From NCBI RefSeq assembly GCF_000315625.1, contig NW_005434562.1, forward strand, positions 18,518-82,517: a stretch of 64,000 nt of DNA, in the 5' to 3' direction. Numbering within the stretch: position 1 is the first letter of the stretch; every line of letters begins with the position of its first letter. The DNA comes from Guillardia theta CCMP2712 (taxonomy: Eukaryota > Cryptophyceae > Pyrenomonadales > Geminigeraceae). The notes beneath the pieces were generated by a model, which searched no databases, was not told the DNA's origin, and saw nothing but the letters and a program-made list of their open reading frames with translations. Shown here in pieces: positions 11,231-27,057 of the stretch. A program made the position numbers and the translations under genes.

Positions 11231-13313
11231 TCATGGTCCTTCCTGGGCCGAATGCCTGGTAGCGCATCTTTCGGCGAGGCCCATCAGTCGAAAGCAGCAT
11301 GCGAAGCAGTAGATCAAGACCCTCGATCCGAAACCCAGCCAGACTCCTGCCAGGCTGTCGCCATGGAATTTCAGCATGGCCGCCAGCACGAACAGAGTCA
11401 CTATCGAGGTTCCCACTACCCATCCGAACTCTCTCCCAGCGAGCATGGCGCCATCCAGAGACGCGGAGAACATGAGCACAACGATGCATCCGGTCACGAC
11501 GTGTGAAGCTTCCCTCATGGCTTGACGGATCGCTGTGAAGAGCAACAAACAAGTCAGACATGCAAGGCTGTCAGGCCCTCGGGCCCAACAACAATCACCT
11601 AGATCAGTCACGAACAACCCGTTCCCAACTGTTGCAAGAGTAGCAAAGACGCTTCCAACAAGGACAGAAGCAATCAAGGAGAGGGATCCCAGATTTCCCA
11701 TGACCTTCCAAGCTCCCTTCGAGTCTCCTGCATCCAGGAGGCGAGGGAGGGTGGTCTGAGCGGTCTGGGAGAGGGGTTCTCCGAAGAAGGCGAAGAAGGC
11801 GAACAGCTGGAAGAGCACCTGGAAGAGGATCAAACGGTTTCAGCCAAGACCGACAGGTCGGACAACCTGGTAGGCTCCGATCTTTTGAGGGCTGAGAGAC
11901 GAGACCCTCTTGGTCATAAGGGTGAACCCGTAAGCGCGGGTCAGGGATATGGTGGCGAGGGGGCCGACGTAGACGAAGAGAGGGTTGAAGTAGCTGAGGA
12001 CGGCTCTCGGAAGGTGGAGGATGCTGGTCAGGTCGGGGAGGATGCGCTTCTCCCTCGCCGACATGAGCTGCCGGGGCCAGTGAGTGAAACGGCCGGGCTC
12101 GGGCGACACTAACACAGCACCTGAAGGCAGGCCCCGAGACACTGGGAGATGGAAGTAGCGAGAGCAGCTCCGGCTAGCCCTCCTCTCTAGGAGCAGAAGG
12201 TCAGAGAGCTCGCTGGCAACTCTCCGATGTTACCATGTAGTGACAGAAGATCGCGTCCCCGACGACGTTGGCTGCCCCTGACCACAGCACCGACCTCAGT
12301 GGAGTGACGGAGTCCTTAGTGCATAGCAGGCCCGCGATGACCACGTAGGAGAGGACAGCAGCCTGCAGTCCTGTCAGTAATACCAAGAGGAAAGCTTTCT
12401 CCCCACCGGAACCCCCGGCGCCCGGTACCGTACGTACTCGGTAGCTGGCTCGATGAGCCTCGGGTCGACCCCTAGCATTTTACCTGAAGGGAGTCAAGGC
12501 AGGTAGGAAGGAGGAGGAGGAGGCAGGACTTAGAAGCATCGGAGCGAACGTGAAGAGGATGCAGGAGAGCGTCAGGCCAACGATGAGGGCGAGACTGAGC
12601 GCCCGACGCATCTCAGCCTGCACGCGCGCACTCAGATGGTGATGGCGGCAGGGGCGCCGCATGCATACCCTGGTCTCTTCGCCGCTGGAGTCTCGCACGA
12701 TGGCCCGAGATACTCGGCCCGTGGTCGCTCGAGCCAGGAAGCCGAGCAGGAAGACAGACATGTCGCAGATGAAGGCAGCCGGCTGAAAATCCACTCAGAA
12801 ACCTTGCGTAGCAAGTGGAGGGGAGGGACCTGTAGGGCTGCCAACGACCTGACCTCATCCACTGCTGTCTTGCTGATAAAGACTGAAGAAAATGTCACAT
12901 CCTCCGTACGTCAGCACGCTCATGATCCCACCGGTATCAATCACCGAGAGGAGAGGGCCCGCGATGAAGATCCCCAGCGCAGGGATGGCGAACCGGAGCA
13001 TGTCCTGGGTGGAGTGGAGCTCTTCTCCTTCGTCGGATCCTCCTTTCATTCGAAGCTCTCTCCCTCCATTCTTCCTCCCATCGCCATGCCGCGGCCACCC
13101 GCAGTTCCCCGATCCCTGCAAGTTCAGTTTCCCTCCAGTGCCATATCCGGACGTAATTCCACAAGAAGGTCCGAGGCTCCTGATCCCTCCCGTCACCGCA
13201 GCTCTCTCGGCATGGAGAGAAGACGAGGATCTCCGTAGCGAGGAAGCATCATTCACAAGCGCCTCGCTCGCCCCCGCCATCATCCATATCAGCGCCGCTG
13301 CCCTCCTGACCAT
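11231..13313 (-). CDS. MATE-family multidrug/organic compound antiporter
   Basis: About ten exons reconstruct a MATE (DinF-like) transporter. Exon 1 (13313-12930) has a long leader with Ser/Arg-rich sequence, then MLRFAIPALGIFIAGPLLSV and IDT. Exon 2 continues AVDEVRSLAALQ, and exon 3 PAAFICDMSVFLLGFLARAT. Later come VDPRLIEPATEYVR, LLCTKDSVTPLRSVLWSG, GGLAGAALATSISQCLGACL and GEPLSQTAQTTLPRLL. The last exon has FSASLDGAMLAGREFGWVV and FHGDSLAGVWLGFGSRV. These match MATE landmarks (Asp-Thr in helix 1, K/RDSxTP, GxxGAAxAT, DGxxLxxRDF). Members export cationic or organic compounds in exchange for H+ or Na+. The leader suggests an organelle, probably plastid, location (inference). Donors GTCCCT and GTCCTG are needed in exons 2 and 4. 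Confidence 0.88.
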
Positions 13314-13842
13314 TTTTTCCCCAACCTAAGACACGACCCTCCTCCAGTACCCCATACATGGCTCCACCCTACCCTATGTTTCCTCGAAGTCACCCTATTT
13401 GAAACCAGAAAGTGAGAGTACCCCCACCCCCTCGTTCCTCCTGCTACTTGCAAATTTCAATGGTCTGTTTGGTGGCAGTTGCCCTAGCGGGCCCATGCAA
13501 GAAGGGAGGAGAGCGAGGGAGAGGAGGAGCAGCAACAGCAGGAAGGAAGAGTGGCGGGAGAGCGGAGTAAGCATGATGATGACTGGCATCCTGAGGACGA
13601 GGACGAGGAGGTGGAGGAGGGAGTGATCGCTGGGCGGACCAGCCATGGATGCCGTGTCGGAAGGGAAAGGTGTGGGCTCCGCCATATTCGACTGCGTCTG
13701 ATGCTGTTGGACTTGCTTCATATGATATCCCACGAGCACACAGCAAGTAGTCGCACTGTAGACAGAGAGGGAGGAGGAGGAGGGGGAGGAGGGTAGATAA
13801 CTCGAAGTTTCGGGTAAGCTACAGGAGCACAGGCGGTGGAAG
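13314..13842. other. Divergent spacer between MATE and kinesin genes
   Basis: Begins with a C-rich TACCCC island (13320-13435) directly at the MATE start, followed by purine-rich leader of the kinesin gene. Open frames on both strands are low-complexity; no exon supported. Confidence 0.6.
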
Positions 13843-17850
<4,008 letters not shown>

Positions 17851-18385
17851 CAGTAGACACGGTGGAAGTAGGAGCATCAGCAGGAGAGAGTAAGATATGG
17901 GATGAGGAGAAAGGGGCAGGGGGATGGGTGGGGGGGCGGGGGAGGAGGAGGAGGAGGAGGAGAGGAGTTTCGGATTATCTCTTCATGTCTATCATCACAA
18001 AGGGATAAATTTGACTTGGTCCGAAAATGAACGAGACTTTCTTCGTCACTTTCATCTGCATGGCCGTCAATTATGATCCTCCTTCTCCTCCTCCTCCTCC
18101 CCCCCCCCCCTCTCCTTTCCTCACCTGCGGCGCATCGCAAAGAAGGTTGTGCTCCATAGCGTTCATCCAAGGTTTCCACTCGTCTTGCCACTCATCAGGT
18201 CTCTCTTCTCCCCCCCTGCGACCTCCTGTCAACTATCTCCTCCCTTCCTCCTCCCTCCCTCCTCCTCCCCTACCTTCCCTTTCCTCTTCCCAGCATTCTC
18301 TTCCCCCCGCCTCCTCGCTTCCCCCCTCTCCTCCTTTGCCTTTCCCCCACCATCCTCCCTCCCACCATGGACACATCCACTGCTT
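17851..18385. other. Convergent 3' spacer
   Basis: CCTCCT-rich between the 3' ends of the kinesin and NAA35 genes. Nothing coding is supported. Confidence 0.6.
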
Positions 18386-21300
18386 TCACCTGCTTCTGCT
18401 CTCAGCAGCATCCTCCTCCTTCCTGCTCTTCCTCCTTGTCCACTCCGTGTACTCCTGCGCCATCTTGTAGCCCGGGGGAAGAGGAAAATCGTCGCTCCCA
18501 GCTCCCCTCCCCCCTTGCTGCTGCCCAGCTATCGACCGCTGGTAGGTGAACTCAGCAAGTGACTCGTTGAACGTGGCAACGGCCACGAGCCCCTTGGCCG
18601 TCTTCGCCATCTCGTCCAGCAGAACCCCAGCATCTTCCGAGGAGGAAGCTTGCAGCTTGTGCACAAGCTTGTCTGCGACCGTGCGAGCCTGGAGGAGCTG
18701 TGAGGAGAGGGAGGAAGCAGGGGAGGGGATGAAGGATGGGGGCGAGGAGGAAGGAAGAGAGAGAGAAGGAGTGGAGCGAGGGCGGCGGGAGGGAGGGAGA
18801 GAGAGGAAAGAGGGAGGAGAAGATGAGAGGCGGGACGAAGGAGGAGGAGGACAAGCATCAGCGGGCAGCAAGTCACCTGGAAGAAACTCTCTGCAGCGGC
18901 CCCGTAGAGCTCAGACGGGTGGTACTGGGAAGAGTCAGTGTTCTCCTCATAGTGTAGGAAGCTCAGGGCATGCGGCTGCTCCACCCTCATCACGGGCCCG
19001 AACCTCCGCTGGAACCGCAGCGGCAGCGTCGCTCGGCTCAGCTCATCCAGCTCGTAGATCTTCTCGCTGTTCAGCCCGGCTATGAGGCGGAACACGCCCC
19101 GGCACATGGCTTGCTTCGCTTCCAGCATCAGTTGCTCCATCGACGGCTCGCTCTTCTTCGCTCCTCCCGTCTTCCCTCCGTGCCCCTTGGACTTGTCCTT
19201 CTTCTTGCTTGCCCCCTTGCCCCCCTTTTCAGCTACCCCCCTGCTCTCCTCCAGCTGGTGCTGCCTGGACTTGGGGAAGAAGATGGAAGGCTGGCAGTTG
19301 ATCCGAACCCCCAGCAGGTAGTCCATGTACCAGTAGAGCATGCTGTGCTCGAAGCCCGCGTACAACCTCAGCTGGAATCCCAGCTCGAAGTAGCGTACAA
19401 CCATGACGAGCATCTGGTCCAGGAGCCAGCCGCTGAAGAACGCTCCTGTCTCCGACAGCAGGCAAGGCTTCCTGTCCTCGTACACCAGGAAGACTGTCTG
19501 GTCCACCAGCTCCGCTTCCAGCTGAGCATGTGCCCAGTCATCGATGCTCCTTGCCATGCGCCGCCGCTGTCGACCGAGGTTGTAGCAGGAGGAGGTGCAG
19601 TAGTTGAGAACCAGCTTGGACGTTGTGTGGATGAAGGAGGCGGCGGAGACACTCTGCAAGGCATGCTCGGGGATCAGGTAGTCCGCCATGCTCTGCCGCA
19701 CCAGATGCTGCGTGTTCTCTCCTCCCAAGAAGTTCCCAGAGGTCAGGAGGAGTCGGAGAAACGAACGAGGAAGAGCGCCAGGCGCCGGAGAGCCGGAGGT
19801 GTAGTCCTCGAGGAAGTGATGGAGCTGAGAGAGGGAGGTGACGAAGGGAAGCTTGACGCATAGAGTCTTGAGGAAGTTGAGCTGCTCCTCCAGCTCGTCG
19901 AAGGCTGCGGAGAGGTTGAGGATCGGGACAGGACGAGGAGGAGAAGGAGCCATGAGCTTCATGTTCAGCCGCGGTTGAATCGCAAACTTGCCGACCCTGC
20001 TGGAGTCATAGTTGACGGTGGCCCTGGTGACCGACAGCTGCGCGAGGGCATAGGCGATAAGCTTATGAGCCGACTTAAGACTTTTGAAACCCTTGGAGAG
20101 GTTGTGCAGCACGCCCAGCCAGGCCCGTCTCAGCCTGATCCTCGCCAAGAAGGCTTCCAATACGGGAGCATCCTGTACATCCAAGATGAAACCCTCTGTC
20201 GGAGCTCCTGCCTGCTGCCTGGTCTCTTGACCTTCCGACGGCACCTCCCTGCTCTCTCCTCCTTCTCCCTTCCCACCGGCAGACATCTTGACTAGCTTAA
20301 GGTGCTGGATGCCATACAAGTCAGACCCACAGCAAGGAGAATCAGGCAGCGGCAAGAACCTTCTGCAAGTTCTCCTCCAGCCCCGTCAGCGAGCTGTCGC
20401 CAAGGCTTGTCAAGGGCTGGGGGTCGTGCGAGTGAAGCTATCACCTCATGATGACCTCCTCACTCAGCTTGTCGTAGAAAGAGAACCCTCCTACGAGCAG
20501 CAAGAGAGCCAGTGAGAATAGTGCCATGCTATCATCGCGACCCTCCTCACCCAAGTTCATGCTAAAGTCCTCCTCCTCATACACGTTCGCCCGTGAGACA
20601 GCCTGCGACAGTCCGCCGTCACTTGTGACAGCGAGAAGGAGGAGACGGCCACCTTCTTCACCAACTCGCAGCTCTTGAGCAGAGCCTGGCAGTACAGCCT
20701 GACAGCACGGCTTCAGTGAAGGGCATGAAGGCAGGCGGGCGAACCTCAGGCTCTGATTCTGAATCTCGTCCGGACGATGACAGTACAAGCAGGTGAAGAC
20801 AGACTGTACCAGCGAAGCTTCGAGGAACTAAAGTCAGAGCTCCTCACTCTAGGTCGAGGAAAGAAACCTGTCCCTCGTACCCACGTCATCTCCAGAGCTA
20901 GCATCTGCCAACCATCGTTCAACCGCCTCTCCCTCCCTGAGTGACAGCTGCTACCTTGTCAGAGAGCGCCACCATGGTCTCCAAGTCTGGGTGAAGGGGG
21001 ACGAGGCCTTGCTCGAAGCTCTCCTCTGCAGAAACCAGTCAGTGCTAACATGAGAGCCCAGGGGCGAGTCACCGGCGGAGACGACGTCAGGGTTTACGAG
21101 CCCCGCATCCATCTTAGGATCCATCATCTCCAACGCTGACATGCTGTCTCCCAGGTTGAAGGAGTCTGCATGCAGCATCTGCCCCTTCCCCAGCTCTGAG
21201 ATCGAGTGAGTGAGTACTTGCGAGGTGGACAGAGGATGTGGCGCTTGTGGTGAGGCAGGGGAAGCAGAAGCGAAGAGAAGAGAGGCATGCGAGTACAGGC

Positions 21301-21571
21301 TCGTGGTATGTCATGAAGCAAGCACCCACAGATCAAGCGAGGGATGATCGCACAGAGCATGCAGCGGTCTAGGAGGGACTCAAGTGAAGCAGGATGCGAG
21401 GAAATCAGAGTTGATGCGTTGGAGGAGGAGCAGGGGACAGAACAGGAAGAGGAGCAAGAGGAGGAGTGGGGGGAGGAGGTTGAGTGCGACGATAATGTCA
21501 CCTCCTCTTGCCGCCATGAGGACACGCGTGAAGTCCGTCCACTCCCCGCCATGTTCCCCAGCCATGTGCAT
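18386..21571 (-). CDS. NAA35: NatC N-terminal acetyltransferase auxiliary subunit (NAA35/Mak10)
   Basis: A minus-strand gene. Exon 1 (from 21571) gives MHMAGEHGGEWTDFTRVLM. The next has LGDSMSALEMMDPKMDAGL, the diagnostic Mak10 motif. Further exons carry EESFEQGLVPLHPDLETMV, FTCLYCHRPDEIQNQSLR, LYCQALLKSCELVKK, NVYEEEDFSMNLG and GFSFYDKLSEEVIMR, which match the Mak10 N-terminal domain. A long exon (about 20300-18886) covers the helical C-terminal half, including RIRLRRAWLGVLHNLSKG and FEHSMLYWYMDYLLGVRINC, with a Lys-rich insert (KKKDKSKGHGG). The last exon ends YTEWTRRKSRKEEDAAESRS and a stop at 18386. NAA35 anchors the NatC complex to ribosomes and supports acetylation of Met-Leu/Ile/Phe-type N-termini by NAA30. 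No catalytic residues are expected here. Confidence 0.92.
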
Positions 21572-21891
21572 GCCGCGGGTTACCGGGTTGCAATAGGGGG
21601 TGGGGTGAACATTCACGGGGTGGGGGTATTATTTTACGGGTACTTTTACTACCTAAATAAGGGGTACTGAAAGACATTGTCCAGAAATGGGGACTTTGGG
21701 TACAAAAAATCTATCTTGAAAAGTTTAGTGTCGGAAAATATATATGTATGATTCTTGCCACCTGTATTTATCTGTTGCCCCTGACCCACTCAGTGCCATG
21801 TCAACGAGAGTTCGAAAGTTAAGTATTGATCAGAGTGGACATTTGCCATGTTGTCGATGGTCTACAATAGTAGATCAATACCGGAATGGAA
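21572..21891. other. Spacer with GGGGTA island upstream of NAA35
   Basis: ggggtggggt, ggtgggggta and ggggtactg occur at 21590-21670 just upstream of the NAA35 start, followed by AT-rich sequence with tatatatg at 21740. No exon seen. It probably holds the NAA35 promoter and the 3' UTR of the neighbouring minus-strand gene. Confidence 0.55.
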
Positions 21892-24800
21892 TCAAAAGTT
21901 TCCCCACACCAACACAGTGGTGTCATCTGACCCCGACACAAGCATGCTCCCGTCCTCCGACCATGCCACACTCGTGACACAGCCAGTGTGTCCTCGGAAG
22001 CATCTGATCTCCATGCCGCTCTTTGCTACCCATACCCTCACCGTACAGTCCGACGAGCCTGAAGCAAGAAATTTCCCGTTTTCCGACCATGCGACGCATG
22101 TCACCCGTCCTTTGTGTCCTGTGCAGCAGCACACTCTCCTCCTATTGTTCATCTCCCACACTCTCACCGTCATGTCCTCTGACCCTGACGCGAGCATACT
22201 GCAATCTCGCGACCACACCACACAGGTCGCTTGCTGCCCATGACCCTTGAAGCATCGCAACTGCTCGCTGCTTCTTACCTCCCACACTCTCACTGTGCAA
22301 TCATTCGACCCTGCGGCAATGAAGCTGCCGTCCTCCGACCATGTCACGCCTGTAACAATCACAGAATTCCTTGCAGAATATCTCATCTCCTCACCGCTGC
22401 TTATCTCCCATACCCTTACGGTGCCATTTGACAATTTCGATGCAAGCATACTACCATCCTTGGACCAAGCGAGGTGTGAGAATCTCTTAACATCTTGAAA
22501 GCATCTCAACTCCTTCCCGCTGTTTGTTTCCCACACCCTCACAGAGCCGTCCGATGATCCAGCTGCTATCATCTTTCCATCACTCGTCCATGACACGATC
22601 GTAATAACTCCCGTATGTCCCTCGAAGCATCCGATCTCCTTCCCACTGTCTCCCTCCCATGCTTTCACCTTGCCCTTCCATGAACTTGCAGCTACCATCA
22701 TCCTACCATCCCCCGTCCATACCACACTTGTTCCGCCACTTCGATCTTCTCCTAAACATCTGATCTCCTTCTCACAGTGTAACTCCCATGCTCTTATTGT
22801 ACCCCCCGATGACCCCGAGACAATGAAGTGTTGCTGTGTCCCACCACTACAAATGCTTATTGTCGCCGGACCATTTTGCTCAGAGCACCAGATCTCCTTC
22901 CTGCTCTTTAGCTCCCATGCTCTCACTGTACCTTCCGATGACCCTGTCAAGATAATGTTGTAATACTCCGTACCACTAACACACCAGGTCAATGCATTCA
23001 GGAATGTGATGCTGCCACTATTTTTCGTGAAGCACAAGACCTTTCTCCCGCTGTTTGGATCCAACACCCCCACAGTACCCTCCGATGACCCCGAGATGAT
23101 GTAATCTTGCTGCGCACCATTGAGATTCAACCTCGAAGTTGTTAAACATGTGATGCTGCTGCAGTCGTCCTTGAAGCACAAGAGCTGCCTCCAACGGTTT
23201 GGCTCCCATGCCCTCACCGCACCCTCCGATGACCCTGAGATGATGTAGTATTGCTGTGTCCCACTCAAATACAAGTTCGTTGCCATCAGACATGTGATCC
23301 TGCCGCTGTCTTCCTTGAAGCTCCAGACCTCCTTCCCGCTGCCTCCAACCCATGCCCTCACCGCACCCTCCGACGACCCTGAGATGATGTAGTATTGCTG
23401 TGTCCCACTGCCATGATTCGAGTACGCTGCCGTCAGACATGTTATGCCGCCGCTGTCTTCCTTGAAGCACCAGACCTCCTTCCCGCTCGTTGCCTCCAAC
23501 ATCCTCACATTGCCCTCCGATGACCCTGATACTATTTGATTATTCGCACAGCCAAACACCATCAGACACGTGATGCTGCCGCTATTCTGCGACGAGCACC
23601 AGACCTCATTCCTGCTGTGTAGCTGCCATGCCCTCACTATACCCTCCGATGACCCAGAGATGATGTAGTAGCTTCCACACCCACTGATTTGTACTGTTGT
23701 CAGACACGCGATGCTGCTGCCTTGCTTGAGGCACAAGATCTCTTTCTCGCTAGTCAAGTCCCATGAAGTCACAATCCCTTCGTTGGACTCCTCTGCTGCA
23801 GATGCAAATGATGTCATTGTAAAGTAGTGTGATCCATGAAAAGTGCTGATCTTCTTTCCGCTGTTGATTTCCAATACCTTGATTGCACTGTCATCTGTCT
23901 CTGCCGCGATCAAAGTCGCATTCGGCGAGATGAAGACTTTTTTGACTTTACTTGTATCTGATGAAAAGCATCTCATCTCTCCCCATTTAGCGATCAACTT
24001 GGCATCGTTCTTATGTAATTCAGCACCATATCGCTTTTGAGTATCGATGATATGATTTTCTTTATTCTGATTGTTTCGACTTCCGACCTTGACTACTTGC
24101 AAAGTTAGTATATTACCACCATAACAAACAAATTACCCTTCAATCCTCGTGCTTCTAACTGCAGGTTGCGGTCTGCCAGCAAAGTAATCGATACTGCAGC
24201 TGCTGTCGGCCTTTTTGACGCCTCGTTGTCGAGACAGCACAGGATGAGTTGCTTCAACACCTGGTTGCCTTGGAGCTCTTTCAATACATCCTCCTGTTTC
24301 TCCACGCTAGCGGGCCTCTCGCGCATCATCACGTACGACATGACAAGGCCGAGCGAGTACACGTCCGACGCGAACGTCTCCCTCCCTCCTCTCCTCTGTT
24401 CAGGAGACATCCAGCACACATCCCCCTGCTTGACGGAGTGTGAGGGCGAGGCCACCAGCTGCTTCACCTTCACGAGCTCGAACCCCACAAGCTTTGCGAC
24501 GTCGTTCGCTTCCACCTTGACGTTCTTGGGCTGCAGGTCCCCGTGAACGATCTCATGGGCATGCAAGTACGTCAGCCCATCTGCTAGCCCCTGCAAAACC
24601 GCGCGGCCTCTGGCCTGGTGCTCGTTCGCTCCGGCAGGTCTAAGAATCAGCTCAACGAAGCGATCGAGAGGCTGAAGCAGCGCCTCCGTCACTAGCAGGT
24701 ACCAAGAGTCTCCGTGCTCGTCCGACAGGATGGCTCCGACCAGGTTACTGACGTTGAGGTGAGACATGCTGAAGAGCAGCATCGCCTCCTTCATGAACGC

Positions 24801-25505
24801 CTTGCGCGTCGACTCATCGCCATCGATCACTTGAGGGTCATGCGGCTCCTTCACGACCACCTCAGCCCCTTCATACGTCGCCTGGTACACGACCGTGAAG
24901 GCTCCTGTGCCGAGAATCCTCTTGGGTTTCCCTCGTCCAGTAGTCTCCACCTGAAGCTTCGAAGGGTCGAGAACCCACGGTCGCTCTTGTGCCTGGCTGA
25001 CGTCTGAAGCATCGGATGACACTAGATCTGCGGCTGCTTTCATCTTGTTGTACGTTGAGTTACTTTCTAACGTCGGCTCTTCCATCCCCTCCCCACTATC
25101 ATGCCCAGCAAGAGCACGGCTGAGGTTATGTACAGCTGAGAACACTTCTGACCTCTTGCCTGCTAGCTCAGCCTCGAGCTTGTGCTCGCTGCCCACGAGA
25201 CGATCGAGAGGAGAAGGCTCTGAATATCGGCATTTGCCCTTTTTTCTTATGAACTGACGTACAGAGCACAGGAGACAGCAGAGATCGTTGAGAGCCGAGA
25301 GAACGAGAGACTTTCGCTCCTCGTCGAGATGCTGATGGTCTCGATCAAGTAGAAGATCGACCATCTCCTTCACCTCCGTCGCGAGATCGCGAAGCTCCTT
25401 CTGGTTGTTGGGCACAACATGCGCCTCCTGCCACAAGCTGACGAGGTTTGATCGAATCAAAACGAGAACGATATTCGACATGTCCAACGATCTGTGGAAA
25501 GACAT
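21892..25505 (-). CDS. Helical N-terminus + protein pseudokinase + WD40 repeat fusion (MLKL-like GFE motif)
   Basis: Two long open frames join through a 44-nt intron (24093-24136) with GTAATT donor, TACTAAC branch site and TAG acceptor, in phase. Start is Met at 25505 or 25481. Numbering from Met 25505, the first ~135 residues are predicted helical (LRDLATEVKEMVDLLLD, LNDLCCLLCSVRQFIRKKGK, VFSAVHNLSRALAG). A kinase-like domain follows: G-loop LGTGAFTVVYQ, Lys in EVVVKEP, Glu in AFMKEAMLL, HGDLQPKNV in place of HRDxxxxN, and KLVGFELVKV where DFG should be. The Mg-binding Asp is therefore Gly (GFE). CWMSPEQRRGG and SDVYSLGLVM are normal. The C-terminal ~735 residues hold about 16 WD40 repeats, several almost identical (YYIISGSSEGAVRAW), so two beta-propellers. 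Helical bundle plus GFE pseudokinase recalls MLKL; the WD40 part suggests a sensor or scaffold. Function is inference. Confidence 0.85.
24093..24136 (-). other. 44-nt intron with perfect TACTAAC branch site
   Basis: Donor GTAATT, branch sequence TACTAAC at 24104-24110 (minus strand) and TAG acceptor 8 nt further on. It joins the kinase-like and WD40 frames in phase 1. Without splicing the upstream frame would stop at 24105, 13 codons into the intron and spacer. Confidence 0.8.
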
Positions 25506-25984
25506 TAGAAGATCAAGTGAGGGTGCTAGGTAAAACCGCTTCACAATTCATCATCAACACTTGCTTCACAATTCATCATCAACACGTGCAATACCATGAT
25601 AGGAAGTAGAGACGTTTAGAGATCAAGGTCATTTCATGTCTTCTCCTGCTCTCCTCTCCACTCTCTTCCTTCTCTGCTTTCCCTGCTGCATCTTCTGCTG
25701 GAGTCAAATGAACCTGTCCCTCTCTGGGGCGGACTCGACCTGGGTAACTTGTGGTACTCAAAACTTGCTCGTACTGATCTATAGTAAAGAGGTATCATGG
25801 ACTCGGACCTCGATCCTCAGTGAGTTTGCCGCCGTTACTGGTACAGCTTCGAGACCGCAAACCCGGTCGATCTAGTGAGTATTACCAGTGTTACTCTTAC
25901 ATCTCGTTGATTGTAACACATACATGTATGTTATTGACATCCACATCTCACATATATTAACTTTTCATATTTCTCAGCTCCCTT
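25506..25984. other. Spacer with a 25-bp tandem duplication
   Basis: ttcacaattcatcatcaaca is present twice in a row at about 25540-25583. The rest is AT-richer than neighbouring spacers and has no supported exon. An upstream exon of the pseudokinase gene cannot be excluded, because a TTCCACAG acceptor-like site precedes the second Met. Confidence 0.55.
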
Positions 25985-26276
25985 TCAGGAGGACCACATT
26001 CTCATCAATGGCCGCAGGCAGCAGATGCAGCCGGGGCTGCTCGAGCTGACATCCCAAGCTTGTCGCTTCACGTTCCAGGTCGTCTCTCCAGTCTTCACGT
26101 TCCAGAAGTAGGCGCGTCCCCTCTGATCGATGACTCGCTCCCAGTCTTGTTGCTCTGAGTACACGACAGGAGGAGATGGCGGCGGAGGCGGAGGCAGCAG
26201 CTTCCGCTCCGAGGTCACCACCTCTGCTTTGCTCCTCGTTGACGTCAAGGAAGCTCTTCGAGTTCTTGAATGCTCT

Positions 26277-26332
<56 letters not shown>

Positions 26333-27002
26333 ATCCTGCTCTTGCTGTTCTTCGTCGTCATCGCTGTTGTCGTGTTTGTCACGGTCATGATGATGCTTGC
26401 GGAAATGATGAGGATTGCTTGAAAATTCATCGAGGAGCTGTTGCTCGCGCTGAGGACGAGGCTGAGCATTAAGATCAGGTTGCTTGTGTTGCCCATGTTG
26501 ATTGCGATGCTCTTGTTCTTGATGACGACGGGAATGGTGAGGATGATGATGTCGTTGACGATGATGTCGATGATGTTGATGTTGATGTTGATGTTGATGA
26601 TGATGATGATGATATCGATGCTCTTCCTCTTCCTCTTCCTCTTCCTCTTCCTCTTCCTCTTCCTCTTCCTCGTCCTCGTGATGCTGGACCAGCATCATCT
26701 GCTGTCTTTGTGGCAGCACCGGCCAAGCTGGATCCGAACCTTGCCAGTCCCTTCTCTGGGGGGTGACCTCTCGTTCCGAGCTTGAGCGATTCTTCAGCTG
26801 AGATTCCTGCTGGGCAGGAGTGATAGATCTGTTCCGACCATGTTCGACCTTGTTAGACCAGAAATTTTGACGTCGCAGGGCATAATCATCTGCGATGGAA
26901 AATCATGGGCTACTCGTCGTCGTCGTCGTACTCCTCCTCGTCCTCGTCCTAGTCCTCGTCCTTGTCCTCTTGCTCTTGCTCTTGCTCTTGCTCTTGCTCT
27001 CC

Positions 27003-27057
<55 letters not shown>

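Noticed and set aside
25795-26108. Possible small plus-strand gene (MDSDLDPQ ... YWYSFETANPVDL ... EDHILINGRRQQ)
   Set aside because: The only intron that could join the first two parts would be under 30 nt, and the last part lies antisense to a clear WW domain.
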